Source: Jiangella asiatica
Lineage (GTDB): Bacteria; Actinomycetota; Actinomycetes; Jiangellales; Jiangellaceae
Length of the DNA: 64,000 nt
NCBI RefSeq assembly: GCF_004349065.1
Contig: NZ_SMKZ01000032.1
Coordinates: 1-64,000 of the forward strand
Reading direction: 5' to 3'
Part shown: piece by piece, positions 46,513 through 55,900 of the stretch
Layout: the number at the start of each line of letters is the position of its first letter
Position numbering within the stretch: the first letter of the stretch is position 1
The notes under the pieces: generated by a model
What the model saw: only the letters and a program-made list of their open reading frames with translations
Database searches by the model: none
What the model was told of the DNA's origin: nothing
Made by a program: the position numbers and the translations under genes

Positions 46513-48047
46513 CCGACGCGCTCCTTGTCCTTCGTCATCAGTTCCATGAGGTGCTCCTGGGTGGCCTCGCCGACCGGGACCTCACCGGTGATGCGTCCGG
46601 CGGCGAGGGTGTAGATACGATCGCAGACGCCCAGCAGCTCGGGCAGCTCCGACGAGATCACGATGACCGCCTTCCCGGCGGCCACCAGCCGGTTGATGAT
46701 CGTGTAGATCTCGAACTTCGCGCCGACGTCGATGCCGCGGGTCGGCTCGTCGAGGATCAGCACGTCGGCGTCGGCGAACAGCCACTTGGACAGCACGACC
46801 TTCTGCTGGTTGCCGCCGGAGAGCTTCCCGACGGCGGTCATGACGCTGGAGGTGCGGATGTTCAAGTCGCGCCGGCTCTCCTCGGCGATCTTGATCTCCT
46901 CGTTGCCGTTCACCCACCCGCGCCGCGACAGCTTGCCCAGCGCCGCCGCCGAGACGTTGTGCCGGACGTCCTCGATGAGGTTGAGCCCGTAGCGCTTGCG
47001 GTCCTCGGTGGCGTAGGCGATGCCGTGCTCGATCGCCTCGGCCACCGAGCGGGCCTTCACCTCGCGGCCGCGGACGAACAGGCGGCCGGTGATGTCGCGC
47101 CCGTACGAGCGACCGAACACGCTCATCGCCAGCTCGGTCCGGCCGGCGCCCATGAGGCCGGCGATCCCGACGACCTCGCCGGCGCGGACGTTCAGCGCGG
47201 CGCCGTCGACGACCTTGCGGTTCTGGGTGGGATGCCACACCGTCCAGTCCTCGATCCGCAGCACCTCCTCGCCCGGGTCCGACGTGCGGTCGGGGTAGAA
47301 GCTCTCCAGGTCGCGTCCGACCATGCCGCGGATGATCCGCTCCTGCGTCACGTCGCCGGAGTCCATGGCCAGGGTCTCGACCGTGCGGCCGTCGCGCAAC
47401 ACCGTGATGGAGTCGGCGATCTCGGTGATCTCGCCCAGTTTGTGGGAGATCATGATGCAGGTGATCCCCTGGTCGCGGAGCCGGCGCAGCAGGTCGAGCA
47501 GGTGCGCGGAGTCGGTGTCGTTGAGCGCGGCGGTCGGCTCGTCCAGGATCAGCAGCCGGACCTCTTTCGACAGCGCCTTCGCGATCTCCACCAGCTGCTG
47601 TTTGCCGACCCCGAGCTGGATGACCGGCGTCACCGGGTTTTCCACCAGGCCCACCGACGACAGCAGCGACGCCGCCTCGGCGTTGGCGCGGTTCCAGTCG
47701 ATCAGGCCGCCCCGGCCGCGGCGCTCGTTGCCGAGGAAGATGTTCTCCGCGACCGACAGGTACGGCACCAGGGCGAGCTCCTGATGGATGATCACGATGC
47801 CCATGGACTCACTGTCGCGGATGCCGTTGAAGGCCACCGTCTCGCCGTCGTAGACGATCTCGCCGTCGTACGAGCCGGCCGGGTGCACCCCGGACAGCAC
47901 CTTCATCAAGGTCGACTTGCCGGCGCCGTTCTCGCCGCAGATCGCGTGAATCTCTCCGCGGCGGACCACGAGCGCGACGTCCTCCAACGCCGTCACGCCC
48001 GGGAAGGTCTTCGTGATGCCGCGCATCTCCAGGATCGTGTCGTTCAT
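46509..48047 (-). CDS. Monosaccharide ABC transporter ATP-binding protein (MmsA/XylG/GguA type)
   Basis: 512 residues with two fused ATPase domains, as in CUT2 systems. First half: Walker A GENGAGKS, signature LGVGKQQ, Walker [11 protein letters not shown]. Second half: degenerate P-loop GLMGAGRTE, signature LSGGNQQ, Walker [17 protein letters not shown] lies 5 bases before the ATG at 48047; start codons further upstream add no conserved sequence. Confidence 0.9.
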   Translation of the reverse strand: MNDTILEMRGITKTFPGVTALEDVALVVRRGEIHAICGENGAGKSTLMKVLSGVHPAGSYDGEIVYDGETVAFNGIRDSESMGIVIIHQELALVPYLSVAENIFLGNERRGRGGLIDWNRANAEAASLLSSVGLVENPVTPVIQLGVGKQQLVEIAKALSKEVRLLILDEPTAALNDTDSAHLLDLLRRLRDQGITCIMISHKLGEITEIADSITVLRDGRTVETLAMDSGDVTQERIIRGMVGRDLESFYPDRTSDPGEEVLRIEDWTVWHPTQNRKVVDGAALNVRAGEVVGIAGLMGAGRTELAMSVFGRSYGRDITGRLFVRGREVKARSVAEAIEHGIAYATEDRKRYGLNLIEDVRHNVSAAALGKLSRRGWVNGNEEIKIAEESRRDLNIRTSSVMTAVGKLSGGNQQKVVLSKWLFADADVLILDEPTRGIDVGAKFEIYTIINRLVAAGKAVIVISSELPELLGVCDRIYTLAAGRITGEVPVGEATQEHLMELMTKDKERVG

Positions 48048-48075
48048 CGGCGTCCTCATCATGTGCCGAGCCGCC

Positions 48076-48136
48076 ACGTCTGAAGACGTGTGCACGCCCG
48101 CCCGCGGTCCACGCGGGTGCGCACGTCTCCAGACGT
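48076..48136 (-). repeat. Intercistronic hairpin between sugar-binding and ATPase genes
   Basis: Arms at 48076-48101 and 48113-48136, beginning ACGTCTG, match at 18 of the outer 20 positions. Such hairpins after a binding-protein gene commonly protect its mRNA and lower expression of the downstream genes. Confidence 0.6.
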
Positions 48137-48152
48137 CGCGGCGATGGAGTTC

Positions 48153-49292
48153 TCAGCCCTCGGTCTGGCCGGCGGCGACCTCCTCGGCCGTGTAGTAGCC
48201 GGAATCGACGAGGATCGGCTGGATGTCGTCGCGGTACACGGTCTCGACCGGCAGCAGGTACGACGGGACCACCTTGACGCCGTTGTCGTAGGTCTCGGTG
48301 TCGTTGGCCTCCGGCTCCTCGCCCTCCAGGAACGCCTCGGCCGCGATGACGGCCTGCTCGGCCAGGAGCCGGGTGTCCTTGAAGATGGTCGAGTTCTGCA
48401 CACCGTCGTTAATCAGCTTGACCGAGGCGATCTCCGCGTCCTGGCCGGTCACGACCGGAATCGGGTTTGCCGCGGCGCCGTAGCCGGCGTTCTGCAACGC
48501 GGTGAGGATGCCCCGCGACAACCCGTCGAACGGCGACAGGACGCCGTCGACCCGGGACCCGTCGCTGTAGCTGGAGGTCAGCAGATCCTCCATGCGCCGC
48601 TGGGCGGTCTCCTGCTGCCAGCGCAGGATGGCCACCTGCTCGATGTCCATCTGCCCGGACTTCACCACCAGCGAGCCGTCGTCGATGAACGGCTGGAGCG
48701 TGTCCATGGCGCCGTCGAAGAAGAAGTGCGCGTTGTTGTCGTCCAGCGAGCCGGCGAACAGCTCGATGTTGAACGGGCCGGTGGCCGTGCCGGGCGAGCC
48801 GTCCTCGGTCTGCAGTCCGAGGCCCACCAGCAGCGCGGTGGCCTGGGCGACGCCGACCCGGTAGTTGTCGAAGCTGACGTAGAAGTCGACGTTCTCGCTG
48901 TCGCGGATCAGCCGGTCGTAGGCGATGACCGGGATGTCAGCGTCGGCGGCGGCCTGCAGCTGGCTGCTCAGAGCGGTGCCGTCGATGGCCGCGATGATCA
49001 GGACGTCGGCGCCCTGGGTGATCATCTGGTCGACCTGCTGCGACTGGGTGGGGATGTCGTCGCCTGCGTACTGCAGGTCGACCTGGTATCCCAGCTCCTC
49101 CAGCTGCTCGCGCACCGAATCGCCGTCGGCGATCCACCGCTCCGAAGTCTGTGTCGGCATGGACACCCCGATGACGCGGTCCTCCGGCGCGGCAGACTCC
49201 TCGTCGCCGCTGCCGGCGCCCTCGCCGCCGCAGGCCGCCACCGTCAGCGCCAGAACGGCACCGCCGATCACCGCCACGAATCGTCTGTTCAC
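48153..49292 (-). CDS. Monosaccharide ABC transporter binding lipoprotein (ChvE type)
   Basis: 379 residues. Lipobox VAAC in LALTVAACGGEG. Mature part matches periplasmic-binding type I sugar proteins: VIGVSMPTQTSERWIADGDSVREQLEELGY, QMITQGADVLIIAAIDGTAL, DIPVIAYDRLI, GVLSPFDGLSRGILTALQNAGY, PVVTGQDAEIASVKLINDG. Close in pattern to ChvE/MmsA-system proteins binding arabinose, galactose or xylose. GTG start with AGGGAGG 5 bases upstream. First gene of the minus-strand operon; a palindromic operator lies upstream. Confidence 0.88.
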   Translation of the reverse strand: MNRRFVAVIGGAVLALTVAACGGEGAGSGDEESAAPEDRVIGVSMPTQTSERWIADGDSVREQLEELGYQVDLQYAGDDIPTQSQQVDQMITQGADVLIIAAIDGTALSSQLQAAADADIPVIAYDRLIRDSENVDFYVSFDNYRVGVAQATALLVGLGLQTEDGSPGTATGPFNIELFAGSLDDNNAHFFFDGAMDTLQPFIDDGSLVVKSGQMDIEQVAILRWQQETAQRRMEDLLTSSYSDGSRVDGVLSPFDGLSRGILTALQNAGYGAAANPIPVVTGQDAEIASVKLINDGVQNSTIFKDTRLLAEQAVIAAEAFLEGEEPEANDTETYDNGVKVVPSYLLPVETVYRDDIQPILVDSGYYTAEEVAAGQTEG

Positions 49293-49344
49293 AGGGCCCT
49301 CCCTCTCGAAACCGGGCGTCACGACCCCCGAGCGATCACAGTTG

Positions 49345-49362
49345 GCTGTGAACGCTAACAGC
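49345..49362. promoter_or_regulatory. LacI-type operator upstream of the monosaccharide importer
   Basis: GCTGTGAACGCTAACAGC, an 18-bp imperfect palindrome around TGTGAACGCTAACA, 52 bases before the binding-protein GTG. The TGTTAGCGCTAACA-like pattern recurs before sugar ABC operons of actinomycetes under LacI or related repressors. Which regulator binds is not known. Confidence 0.6.
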
Positions 49363-49489
49363 TTGTTGACAGACCGTTCGACACACCGTCGTCACGATCT
49401 GATAACAGGATTTGTTGGATCGAACGACCTAATCACCGCGCTTCTTCGGGTTCCTGTGAGTCGCCGACCGCGACGGCCACCCCTGGCTC

Positions 49490-51227
<1,738 letters not shown>

Positions 51228-51230
51228 CGG

Positions 51231-51265
51231 CTCGCCGCCCGGCCTCAGTCGATCACGGCGGCGAG
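51231..51265 (+). terminator. Terminator hairpin after argG
   Basis: CTCGCCGCC (51231-51239) and GGCGGCGAG (51257-51265) pair perfectly, 4 bases after the argG stop. Confidence 0.6.
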
Positions 51266-51408
51266 TACGTGTACCACGAGAACGACGCCGTTGGGCGAAT
51301 CGCGCCGATCGGCGGGCTCTCAGCGCGCTCTTAGAAGGCCCTTAGACACGTCTCATCCGCCGCCGGGATCGTGATGGCGACCCATCCGACCCCACGGGAG
51401 ACGCCACA

Positions 51409-52617
51409 ATGACCGACACGACCGATGCCTCCCCTCTGCCGGAACGACGACCGTCGCGACGAGCCGTGCTCGGCGTGGCCGCGACGGCTCTGAGCGCCAC
51501 CGCCGCGGTCTCCACCGCCACCGTCGTGCCGGCGCACGCCGGCGGTGGTGGTTCGGTGCCCAAGGACCTGCGACCCGGCGGCGCGCTCGACCGCTTCCTC
51601 GCCCAGCGCGCGGCCGACGACGAGTTCTCCGGCACGGTGCGACTCTGCCACCGCGGCCGCGCGGTGCTGACCCGCTCCTACGGCATGGCTAACAAGGAGA
51701 CCGGCGTGCCGAACCGGACCAGCACCCGCTTCGACCTCGCGTCGATGACGAAGTCGTTCACCGCCGTCGCGGTCGCCCAGCTCGTCCAGCGCAAGATCGT
51801 GCGCCTGGACGACACCGTCGGTGCCTACCTGGACGGCTTCGCACCCGCCGTCGCCGACGCCGTCACGGTCCACCACCTGCTCACCCACACCTCCGGCTTC
51901 GGCCGCCCGCCGACGCAGGGCGGTCCCCCGCCGCCCCCGGCGCCCGACGGCGTCGAGGAGACCTGGGACGCCCGTATGGACATCCTCCGGGCGCTGGACC
52001 GGACCGACCTCCCGCCGGGCAGCACCTTCCAGTACAGCAACGACGGCTTCTTCCTGCTGGGCGCGATCGTCGCCGCCGCCTCCGGCCGGCCGTTCCACGA
52101 CTACGTCCGCGAGAACGTCTTCGAGCCGGCGAAGCTGCGCGACACCGACTTCTACACGCAGCCGGAGATCCACGCGGACGACCGCATCGCCCGGCTCTAC
52201 CGGCGGACGAACGACGGGTGGGTCGACTACACCACCGAAGACCACTTCCGGTACATCGGCGGGCCCGACGAGGGCGCCAGCTCCACCGTCGCGGACCTGC
52301 TCACGTTCTCCCAGGCCCTCACCGACGGCGAGACCCTGCTGGACCCGCCCTACGCCAACCTGATCACCGGCCCGAAGACGCCGACGCCGGAGAAGCCCGA
52401 GCTGCCAACGGACCAGGGGTTCTACGGCTACGGGCACGGCTGCGCCATCGTCAACGGGGACCGCGTGTATGGACACTCCGGCAGCGGCCCGGGCCGCGCG
52501 GTGAACCTCGACGTCTTCCCTGACCTGGACTGGGTGGCGATCGTCCTGGGCAACTACCAGGTCAGCATCGACCCGGTCGTGGCTCTGGCCCGCGACCTCA
52601 TCACCACGTCCCCATGA
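51409..52617 (+). CDS. Tat-exported serine hydrolase (class C beta-lactamase family)
   Basis: 402 residues. Twin-arginine signal peptide (SRRAVLGVAATALSATAAVS, ending near PAHA). Catalytic Ser in the SxxK motif SMTK (DLASMTKSF), Tyr motif YSND, and HSGSGPG near the C-terminus replacing KTG. Family includes D-aminopeptidases, esterases and PBP-like enzymes, so beta-lactam resistance should not be assumed. GGGAGA precedes ATG. Its stop codon lies in the left arm of the A-type repeat at 52615. Confidence 0.85.
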   Translation: MTDTTDASPLPERRPSRRAVLGVAATALSATAAVSTATVVPAHAGGGGSVPKDLRPGGALDRFLAQRAADDEFSGTVRLCHRGRAVLTRSYGMANKETGVPNRTSTRFDLASMTKSFTAVAVAQLVQRKIVRLDDTVGAYLDGFAPAVADAVTVHHLLTHTSGFGRPPTQGGPPPPPAPDGVEETWDARMDILRALDRTDLPPGSTFQYSNDGFFLLGAIVAAASGRPFHDYVRENVFEPAKLRDTDFYTQPEIHADDRIARLYRRTNDGWVDYTTEDHFRYIGGPDEGASSTVADLLTFSQALTDGETLLDPPYANLITGPKTPTPEKPELPTDQGFYGYGHGCAIVNGDRVYGHSGSGPGRAVNLDVFPDLDWVAIVLGNYQVSIDPVVALARDLITTSP

Positions 52618-52664
52618 TCATCAACGGTTGGCGACGTCATAGTGTCGCCAACCGTTGATGATCA
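52615..52664. repeat. A-type intergenic palindromic repeat, copy 3
   Basis: Perfect 21-bp arms (52615-52635 and 52644-52664; starting TGATCATCAACGG) around an 8-base loop. The first three bases are the stop codon of the serine hydrolase gene. Lies ahead of the convergent MarR gene and may terminate both transcripts. Confidence 0.72.
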
Positions 52665-52694
52665 CGGCCAGCACCCGGCGAGTTGCGGTTCGGG

Positions 52695-52723
52695 TCACGA
52701 ACTAATATGGTTCGTGATACGAA
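52695..52723. promoter_or_regulatory. Operator-like palindromes of unknown target
   Basis: TCACGAAC / GTTCGTGA with a 7-base AT-rich spacer (52695-52717), overlapping TTCGTgatACGAA (52711-52723). The A/T-rich centre TAATAT is promoter-like. It precedes the truncated-looking frame at 52756 and shares GGTTCG with the MarR operator at 53349. Confidence 0.45.
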
Positions 52724-52755
52724 TAAGATGTCGTCCCGATCGGGAGTTTGACAGC

Positions 52756-52932
52756 ATGGACCGCACGATTGGCATCACCGGCGCAGGCCACGGCGAGTTG
52801 GACGGTCCCCGGGCCTCGCGCCCGCGCGGCGCGGCGGCCCACGGGCCCGCGCTCAGCCGCGCGTGGCGGGCGCCGTGTCGTCCCACTCTGGGAACGTCGT
52901 CGGGACGTTGTTGTCCCGGACGACCCGGCTGA
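52756..52932 (+). pseudogene. Possible truncated NAD(P)-binding gene
   Basis: The frame starts MDRTIGITGAGHGELDG, resembling the first strand and glycine loop of NmrA/QorB-type NAD(P)-binding proteins (TIGITGATGHLG), then degenerates into Arg/Pro-rich sequence overlapping the end of the MarR gene. A promoter-like palindrome precedes it. Speculative: a short stretch of similarity only. Confidence 0.2.
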
Positions 52933-53329
52933 GCAGCTCCCCCAGCGTGGCCCGTTCCGCGGCGTCGAGGCCGGACGGCAGCTGGTCGACGCGCTCGCAG
53001 GTCGCCAGGTAGAACGCCTCGCCGAGCTCGCTCCCCTGTTCGGTGAGTGAGACCCGCACCGCGCGGCGGTCGTCGGGGTCGGGCTCGCGGACCACCAGGC
53101 CGCGCTGGGAGGTCCGGTCCACCAGCTCAGTGAGGCTCGACTTTGCCAGTCGCAGCATCGCGCTCAGCTCACTGATCCGATACGGCTGCGCCATCAGCAC
53201 GCACAGCAGCTGTCCCTGCTGTGGGGTCAGCCGGTACTCGCGCGCGGACTCCGCGTACACCGCGGAGACCAGGAAGCTCGACCGCACCAGCGCGCTGACG
53301 ACGCCCAGATTTCCCTCGACACTGCCCAT
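52853..53329 (-). CDS. MarR-family regulator
   Basis: 158 residues from the ATG at 53329 (a GTG 39 bases upstream would give 171). Winged-helix core: TPQQGQLLCVLMAQPYRISELSAMLRLAKSSLTELVDRTSQRGLVVREPDPDDRRAVRVSLTEQG; the DxRxxxVxLT wing is intact. Divergent from the LLM oxidoreductase gene, with a perfect palindrome between them, so it probably represses both. Ligand unknown; likely a phenolic or reactive compound. Confidence 0.87.
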   Translation of the reverse strand: MGSVEGNLGVVSALVRSSFLVSAVYAESAREYRLTPQQGQLLCVLMAQPYRISELSAMLRLAKSSLTELVDRTSQRGLVVREPDPDDRRAVRVSLTEQGSELGEAFYLATCERVDQLPSGLDAAERATLGELLSRVVRDNNVPTTFPEWDDTAPATRG

Positions 53330-53348
53330 TCGCCCAGCGTACCAAGCA

Positions 53349-53367
53349 TGGTTCGCCCTGCGAACCA
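53349..53367. promoter_or_regulatory. MarR operator between divergent genes
   Basis: TGGTTCGCCCTGCGAACCA, a perfect 8-bp inverted repeat with a 3-base centre, midway between the MarR start (53329) and the oxidoreductase start (53388). Confidence 0.7.
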
Positions 53368-53387
53368 ACCAGATTCAGGAGTGACTC

Positions 53388-54302
53388 ATGACGCCGACTC
53401 GCACGGCATGGTTCGGTATCGGGATCTCGAGCGCGGTCGCGGAGGGACCGCGGACGCTGCGGCTGGCGAGCCAGGCCGACCGCGACGAGCTGGACCTGTT
53501 CAGCGTCTCCGACCACCCGTACGTCAGCGACCGCCTGGACGCCTACTCCCTCGTCGGCATGGCGCTGGGCCGCACCCAGTCCATCGCCGGCCTGGTGAAC
53601 GTCACCAACCTCCCGGTCCGCCCTGCACCGATGCTGTCCCGGACCGTGACCTCCCTGGCAGCGCTGTCCGGCGGCCGGATCGTGCTCGGCATGGGCGCCG
53701 GCGGCCTGCTGGCCGAGAGCGCCAAGCTCGGCGTGCCGCTGCTCGACCCCGCCGCCGCGGTTCGTGCACTGGAAGAGGGCATCACCCTGATCAGGGCGCT
53801 GTCCGGCGGCGGTGCACCGGTGACCTTCGACGGCGAGTTCTTCCAGGTCACGCGGCTCGAGCCCGCCGCGACCCCCGCGCCACCGGTGTGGACCGGCTCC
53901 AACGGGCCGAGGTCGCTGGCCGTCACCGGCCGCTCGGCCGACGGCTGGATCCCCGGCCACGCCGCGGACTGGCTGAGCCACCGCTACCGCACGTCGCGCC
54001 CCGTCATCGACGAGGCCGCGGTCGCCGCGGGCCGCGACCCGCGCGACGTCGCCACCATCTACAACCTGCCCGGCCGCATCACCGCGACGCCACTGGCCGT
54101 TACCCGCGACGACGACAACCGCTGGGTCGGCGGGTCGGTCGGCCAGTGGGTCGAGGAGCTCACCGGCGCCGTGCTGGAGCACGGGGCGTCCGGGTTCACC
54201 TACTTCCCGACCGGCGACACAGAGCCCGAGGTCGCGCTGGCGCACTGGGCCCAGGAGATCGTCCCGGCGGTGCGCGCCGCCGTCGCCGCCGACGCGGCAT
54301 GA
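53388..54302 (+). CDS. LLM-class (luciferase-like, probably F420-dependent) oxidoreductase
   Basis: 304 residues, TIM barrel of the luciferase-like family. Marks: LRLASQADRDELDLFSVSDHPY near the N-terminus, SLAALSGGRIVLGMGAGG with the flavin/F420 loop, and VRALEEGITLIRALSGGGAPVTFDGEFF; PPVWTGSNGPRSLAVTGRSADGWIPG. F420 rather than FMN is likely in an actinomycete but not proven by sequence. AGGAG lies 7 bases before ATG. Controlled by the divergent MarR gene. Confidence 0.85.
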   Translation: MTPTRTAWFGIGISSAVAEGPRTLRLASQADRDELDLFSVSDHPYVSDRLDAYSLVGMALGRTQSIAGLVNVTNLPVRPAPMLSRTVTSLAALSGGRIVLGMGAGGLLAESAKLGVPLLDPAAAVRALEEGITLIRALSGGGAPVTFDGEFFQVTRLEPAATPAPPVWTGSNGPRSLAVTGRSADGWIPGHAADWLSHRYRTSRPVIDEAAVAAGRDPRDVATIYNLPGRITATPLAVTRDDDNRWVGGSVGQWVEELTGAVLEHGASGFTYFPTGDTEPEVALAHWAQEIVPAVRAAVAADAA

Positions 54303-54314
54303 GGCGCCCAGGAC

Positions 54315-54405
54315 GGTGGGGCAAGACCGGCGAGGGACGGACGGGGGCCTCGCATCACCCGTGAGCGATGAAGGCGACAGTGACCATCCGGGTGTTTGCC
54401 CCACC
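54315..54405. repeat. Long-loop inverted repeat between convergent genes
   Basis: GGTGGGGCAA (54315-54324) and TTGCCCCACC (54396-54405) pair perfectly across 71 bases, between the ends of the oxidoreductase and NUDIX genes. It may be a terminator with internal structure; function uncertain. Confidence 0.4.
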
Positions 54406-54426
54406 CGGCGACCAAGGGATCCCGAG

Positions 54427-55332
54427 TCAGGCGCGCACGGCCCGGCGGGTCAGCTCGAACAGCGTCGACGGGCCCACGCTGCGGCCGCCGGCGGAATCGA
54501 TACGCGCCCGCAGCTCACGGTCGGCCGTCACCGCGACGACGTGGTCGCCCTGCCGGGCCTGCCGAGCCTGAGCGACGACGTCCACGATGGTGTCGTCGCC
54601 GCCGCGGGGCGCCTCGACGACGCTGACACCGTCGACGGACGGAACACCGCGGGCCTGCCCCTCGGTCACGAGCACGACCGACGGCCACCACAGCATCGCC
54701 GGGAGCCCCAGCGGCTCCGCCGGCACCGACGACAGGCGCACCAACTCGTCGCGCAGCCGCGTCGTCGCACCCTTGCGGTCGCGCCACCAGCCGTCCGGGC
54801 GCGAGCCGACCACATTGGCGGCGTCGACCACCAGCACCAGACGGCGGTGCGCCTGGTCCAGGATGCTCGGCCACATCGCGCCGAACGCCGGCAGCAGCGG
54901 CAGCGCCTCGACATCGCCGACCGGGGTCCAGACGATGTCGAGGCTCTCGGGGTCGCTGGGGTGCGGCTCCACCGGGCGGTCGGCCGTCGCGACGACGGTC
55001 GTGTACGACCACGGCCCGTGGTCCTCGACCCAGGCATGGCTGGGCCACACCGCGTCGGGCGGGATAGCGGCCTCCTCCGCGGCCTCGCGCAGCGCCGCCT
55101 CCAACGCCGTCTCCGTCGACGCCCGCGCACCGCCCGGCACCCCCCACGTGCCGCCGTGGTGGCTCCAGTGCGCGCGGTGCTGCAGCAGCACCCGCCGCAC
55201 GACCCCGTCGTCGTCGACGGGGTGGCCGTCGACGAGGAGCAGTCCGGCGGCACCGTGCAGGCCCCAGTGCCGCTGCCCGCAGGCGCACTCGATCCAGCCG
55301 TCGCCGTCGTGCCGGTGGTGAACGAGAGTCAC
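54427..55332 (-). CDS. NUDIX hydrolase fused to an NYN-type nuclease-like domain
   Basis: 301 residues. Residues 1-150: NUDIX domain, preceded by a small CACGQRHWG segment; Nudix box GGARASTETALEAALREAAEEA matches GX5EX7REUXEEXGU with small changes. Residues about 165-301: RLVLVVDAANVVGSRPDGWWRDRKGA, then GDDTIVDVVAQARQ and VVAVTADRELRARI, the acidic-residue pattern of NYN/PIN-like RNases. May combine nucleotide clean-up with RNA or cap processing; function inferred. GTG start 1 base after the DUF6328 stop: an operon. Confidence 0.78.
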   Translation of the reverse strand: MTLVHHRHDGDGWIECACGQRHWGLHGAAGLLLVDGHPVDDDGVVRRVLLQHRAHWSHHGGTWGVPGGARASTETALEAALREAAEEAAIPPDAVWPSHAWVEDHGPWSYTTVVATADRPVEPHPSDPESLDIVWTPVGDVEALPLLPAFGAMWPSILDQAHRRLVLVVDAANVVGSRPDGWWRDRKGATTRLRDELVRLSSVPAEPLGLPAMLWWPSVVLVTEGQARGVPSVDGVSVVEAPRGGDDTIVDVVAQARQARQGDHVVAVTADRELRARIDSAGGRSVGPSTLFELTRRAVRA

Positions 55333-55333
55333 G

Positions 55334-55852
55334 TCAGTTCCGCTGCCTGACCGCCGCGGGGATGACGTACCAGTACACGGAGAACCAGGCGAGCACGGCG
55401 ACGGAGACGCCGATCGCCACCTCGCGTTCCAACACCACGTCCAGGGCGATGAGCAGCCCCCCGCACGCGGCGAGCATGAGCAGGAACAGTCCCGCGGCGG
55501 TCATCTTCGAAGCCATCGGGATCATTCTGTCGCGCAAACGGCGCTTGAACACCATCCGGTGGAAAGACACCGGTGCGATCAGCAGTCCCATCGCCATCGC
55601 CGCCAGCACGATCGTCACGGCGAACACGTCGTGGACGAACTCGTCGGACTCGCGGAACGGCGTCGTGAACGCGATGGTGAGCAGGAAGGCGAAGAGGATC
55701 TGAACGCCGGTCTGCGCGATGCGCAGCTCCTGCAGCAGCTCATTCCAGTGCCGGTCGAACCGGCTGACCTCGTCCTCGGCACGTTCGTAGCGTTCGTCGG
55801 TCACGCCCGTCCTCTCTCGGTGGGGCAGTGCGTACCCATTGTCCGTGTTCAT
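55334..55852 (-). CDS. DUF6328 family membrane protein
   Basis: 172 residues from ATG 55852 (188 from a start at 55900). Soluble N-terminus, then the family motif RHWNELLQELRIAQTGVQILFAFLLTIAFTTPF, followed by three further hydrophobic helices (AVTIVLAAMAMGLLIAPVSFHRM; AAGLFLLMLAACGGLLIALDVVL; IGVSVAVLAWFSVYWYVIPA). Function unknown. Co-transcribed with the NUDIX-NYN gene and divergent from the membrane protein at 55901. Confidence 0.78.
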   Translation of the reverse strand: MNTDNGYALPHRERTGVTDERYERAEDEVSRFDRHWNELLQELRIAQTGVQILFAFLLTIAFTTPFRESDEFVHDVFAVTIVLAAMAMGLLIAPVSFHRMVFKRRLRDRMIPMASKMTAAGLFLLMLAACGGLLIALDVVLEREVAIGVSVAVLAWFSVYWYVIPAAVRQRN

Positions 55853-55887
55853 AGCCGTCGCGTCGCGGTCCCGCCAGCGAGGGTCGG

Positions 55888-55893
55888 TAGAGT
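55888..55893 (+). promoter_or_regulatory. Candidate -10 box (TAGAGT) of a leaderless transcript
   Basis: TAGAGT lies 7 bases before the GTG at 55901; no ribosome site between. Confidence 0.45.
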
Positions 55894-55900
55894 CCGGCAC

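Noticed and set aside
51409-52617. Calling the serine hydrolase a beta-lactamase resistance gene
   Set aside because: It has SxxK and YxN motifs but HSG instead of KTG, as in esterases and peptidases of the family; resistance cannot be inferred.
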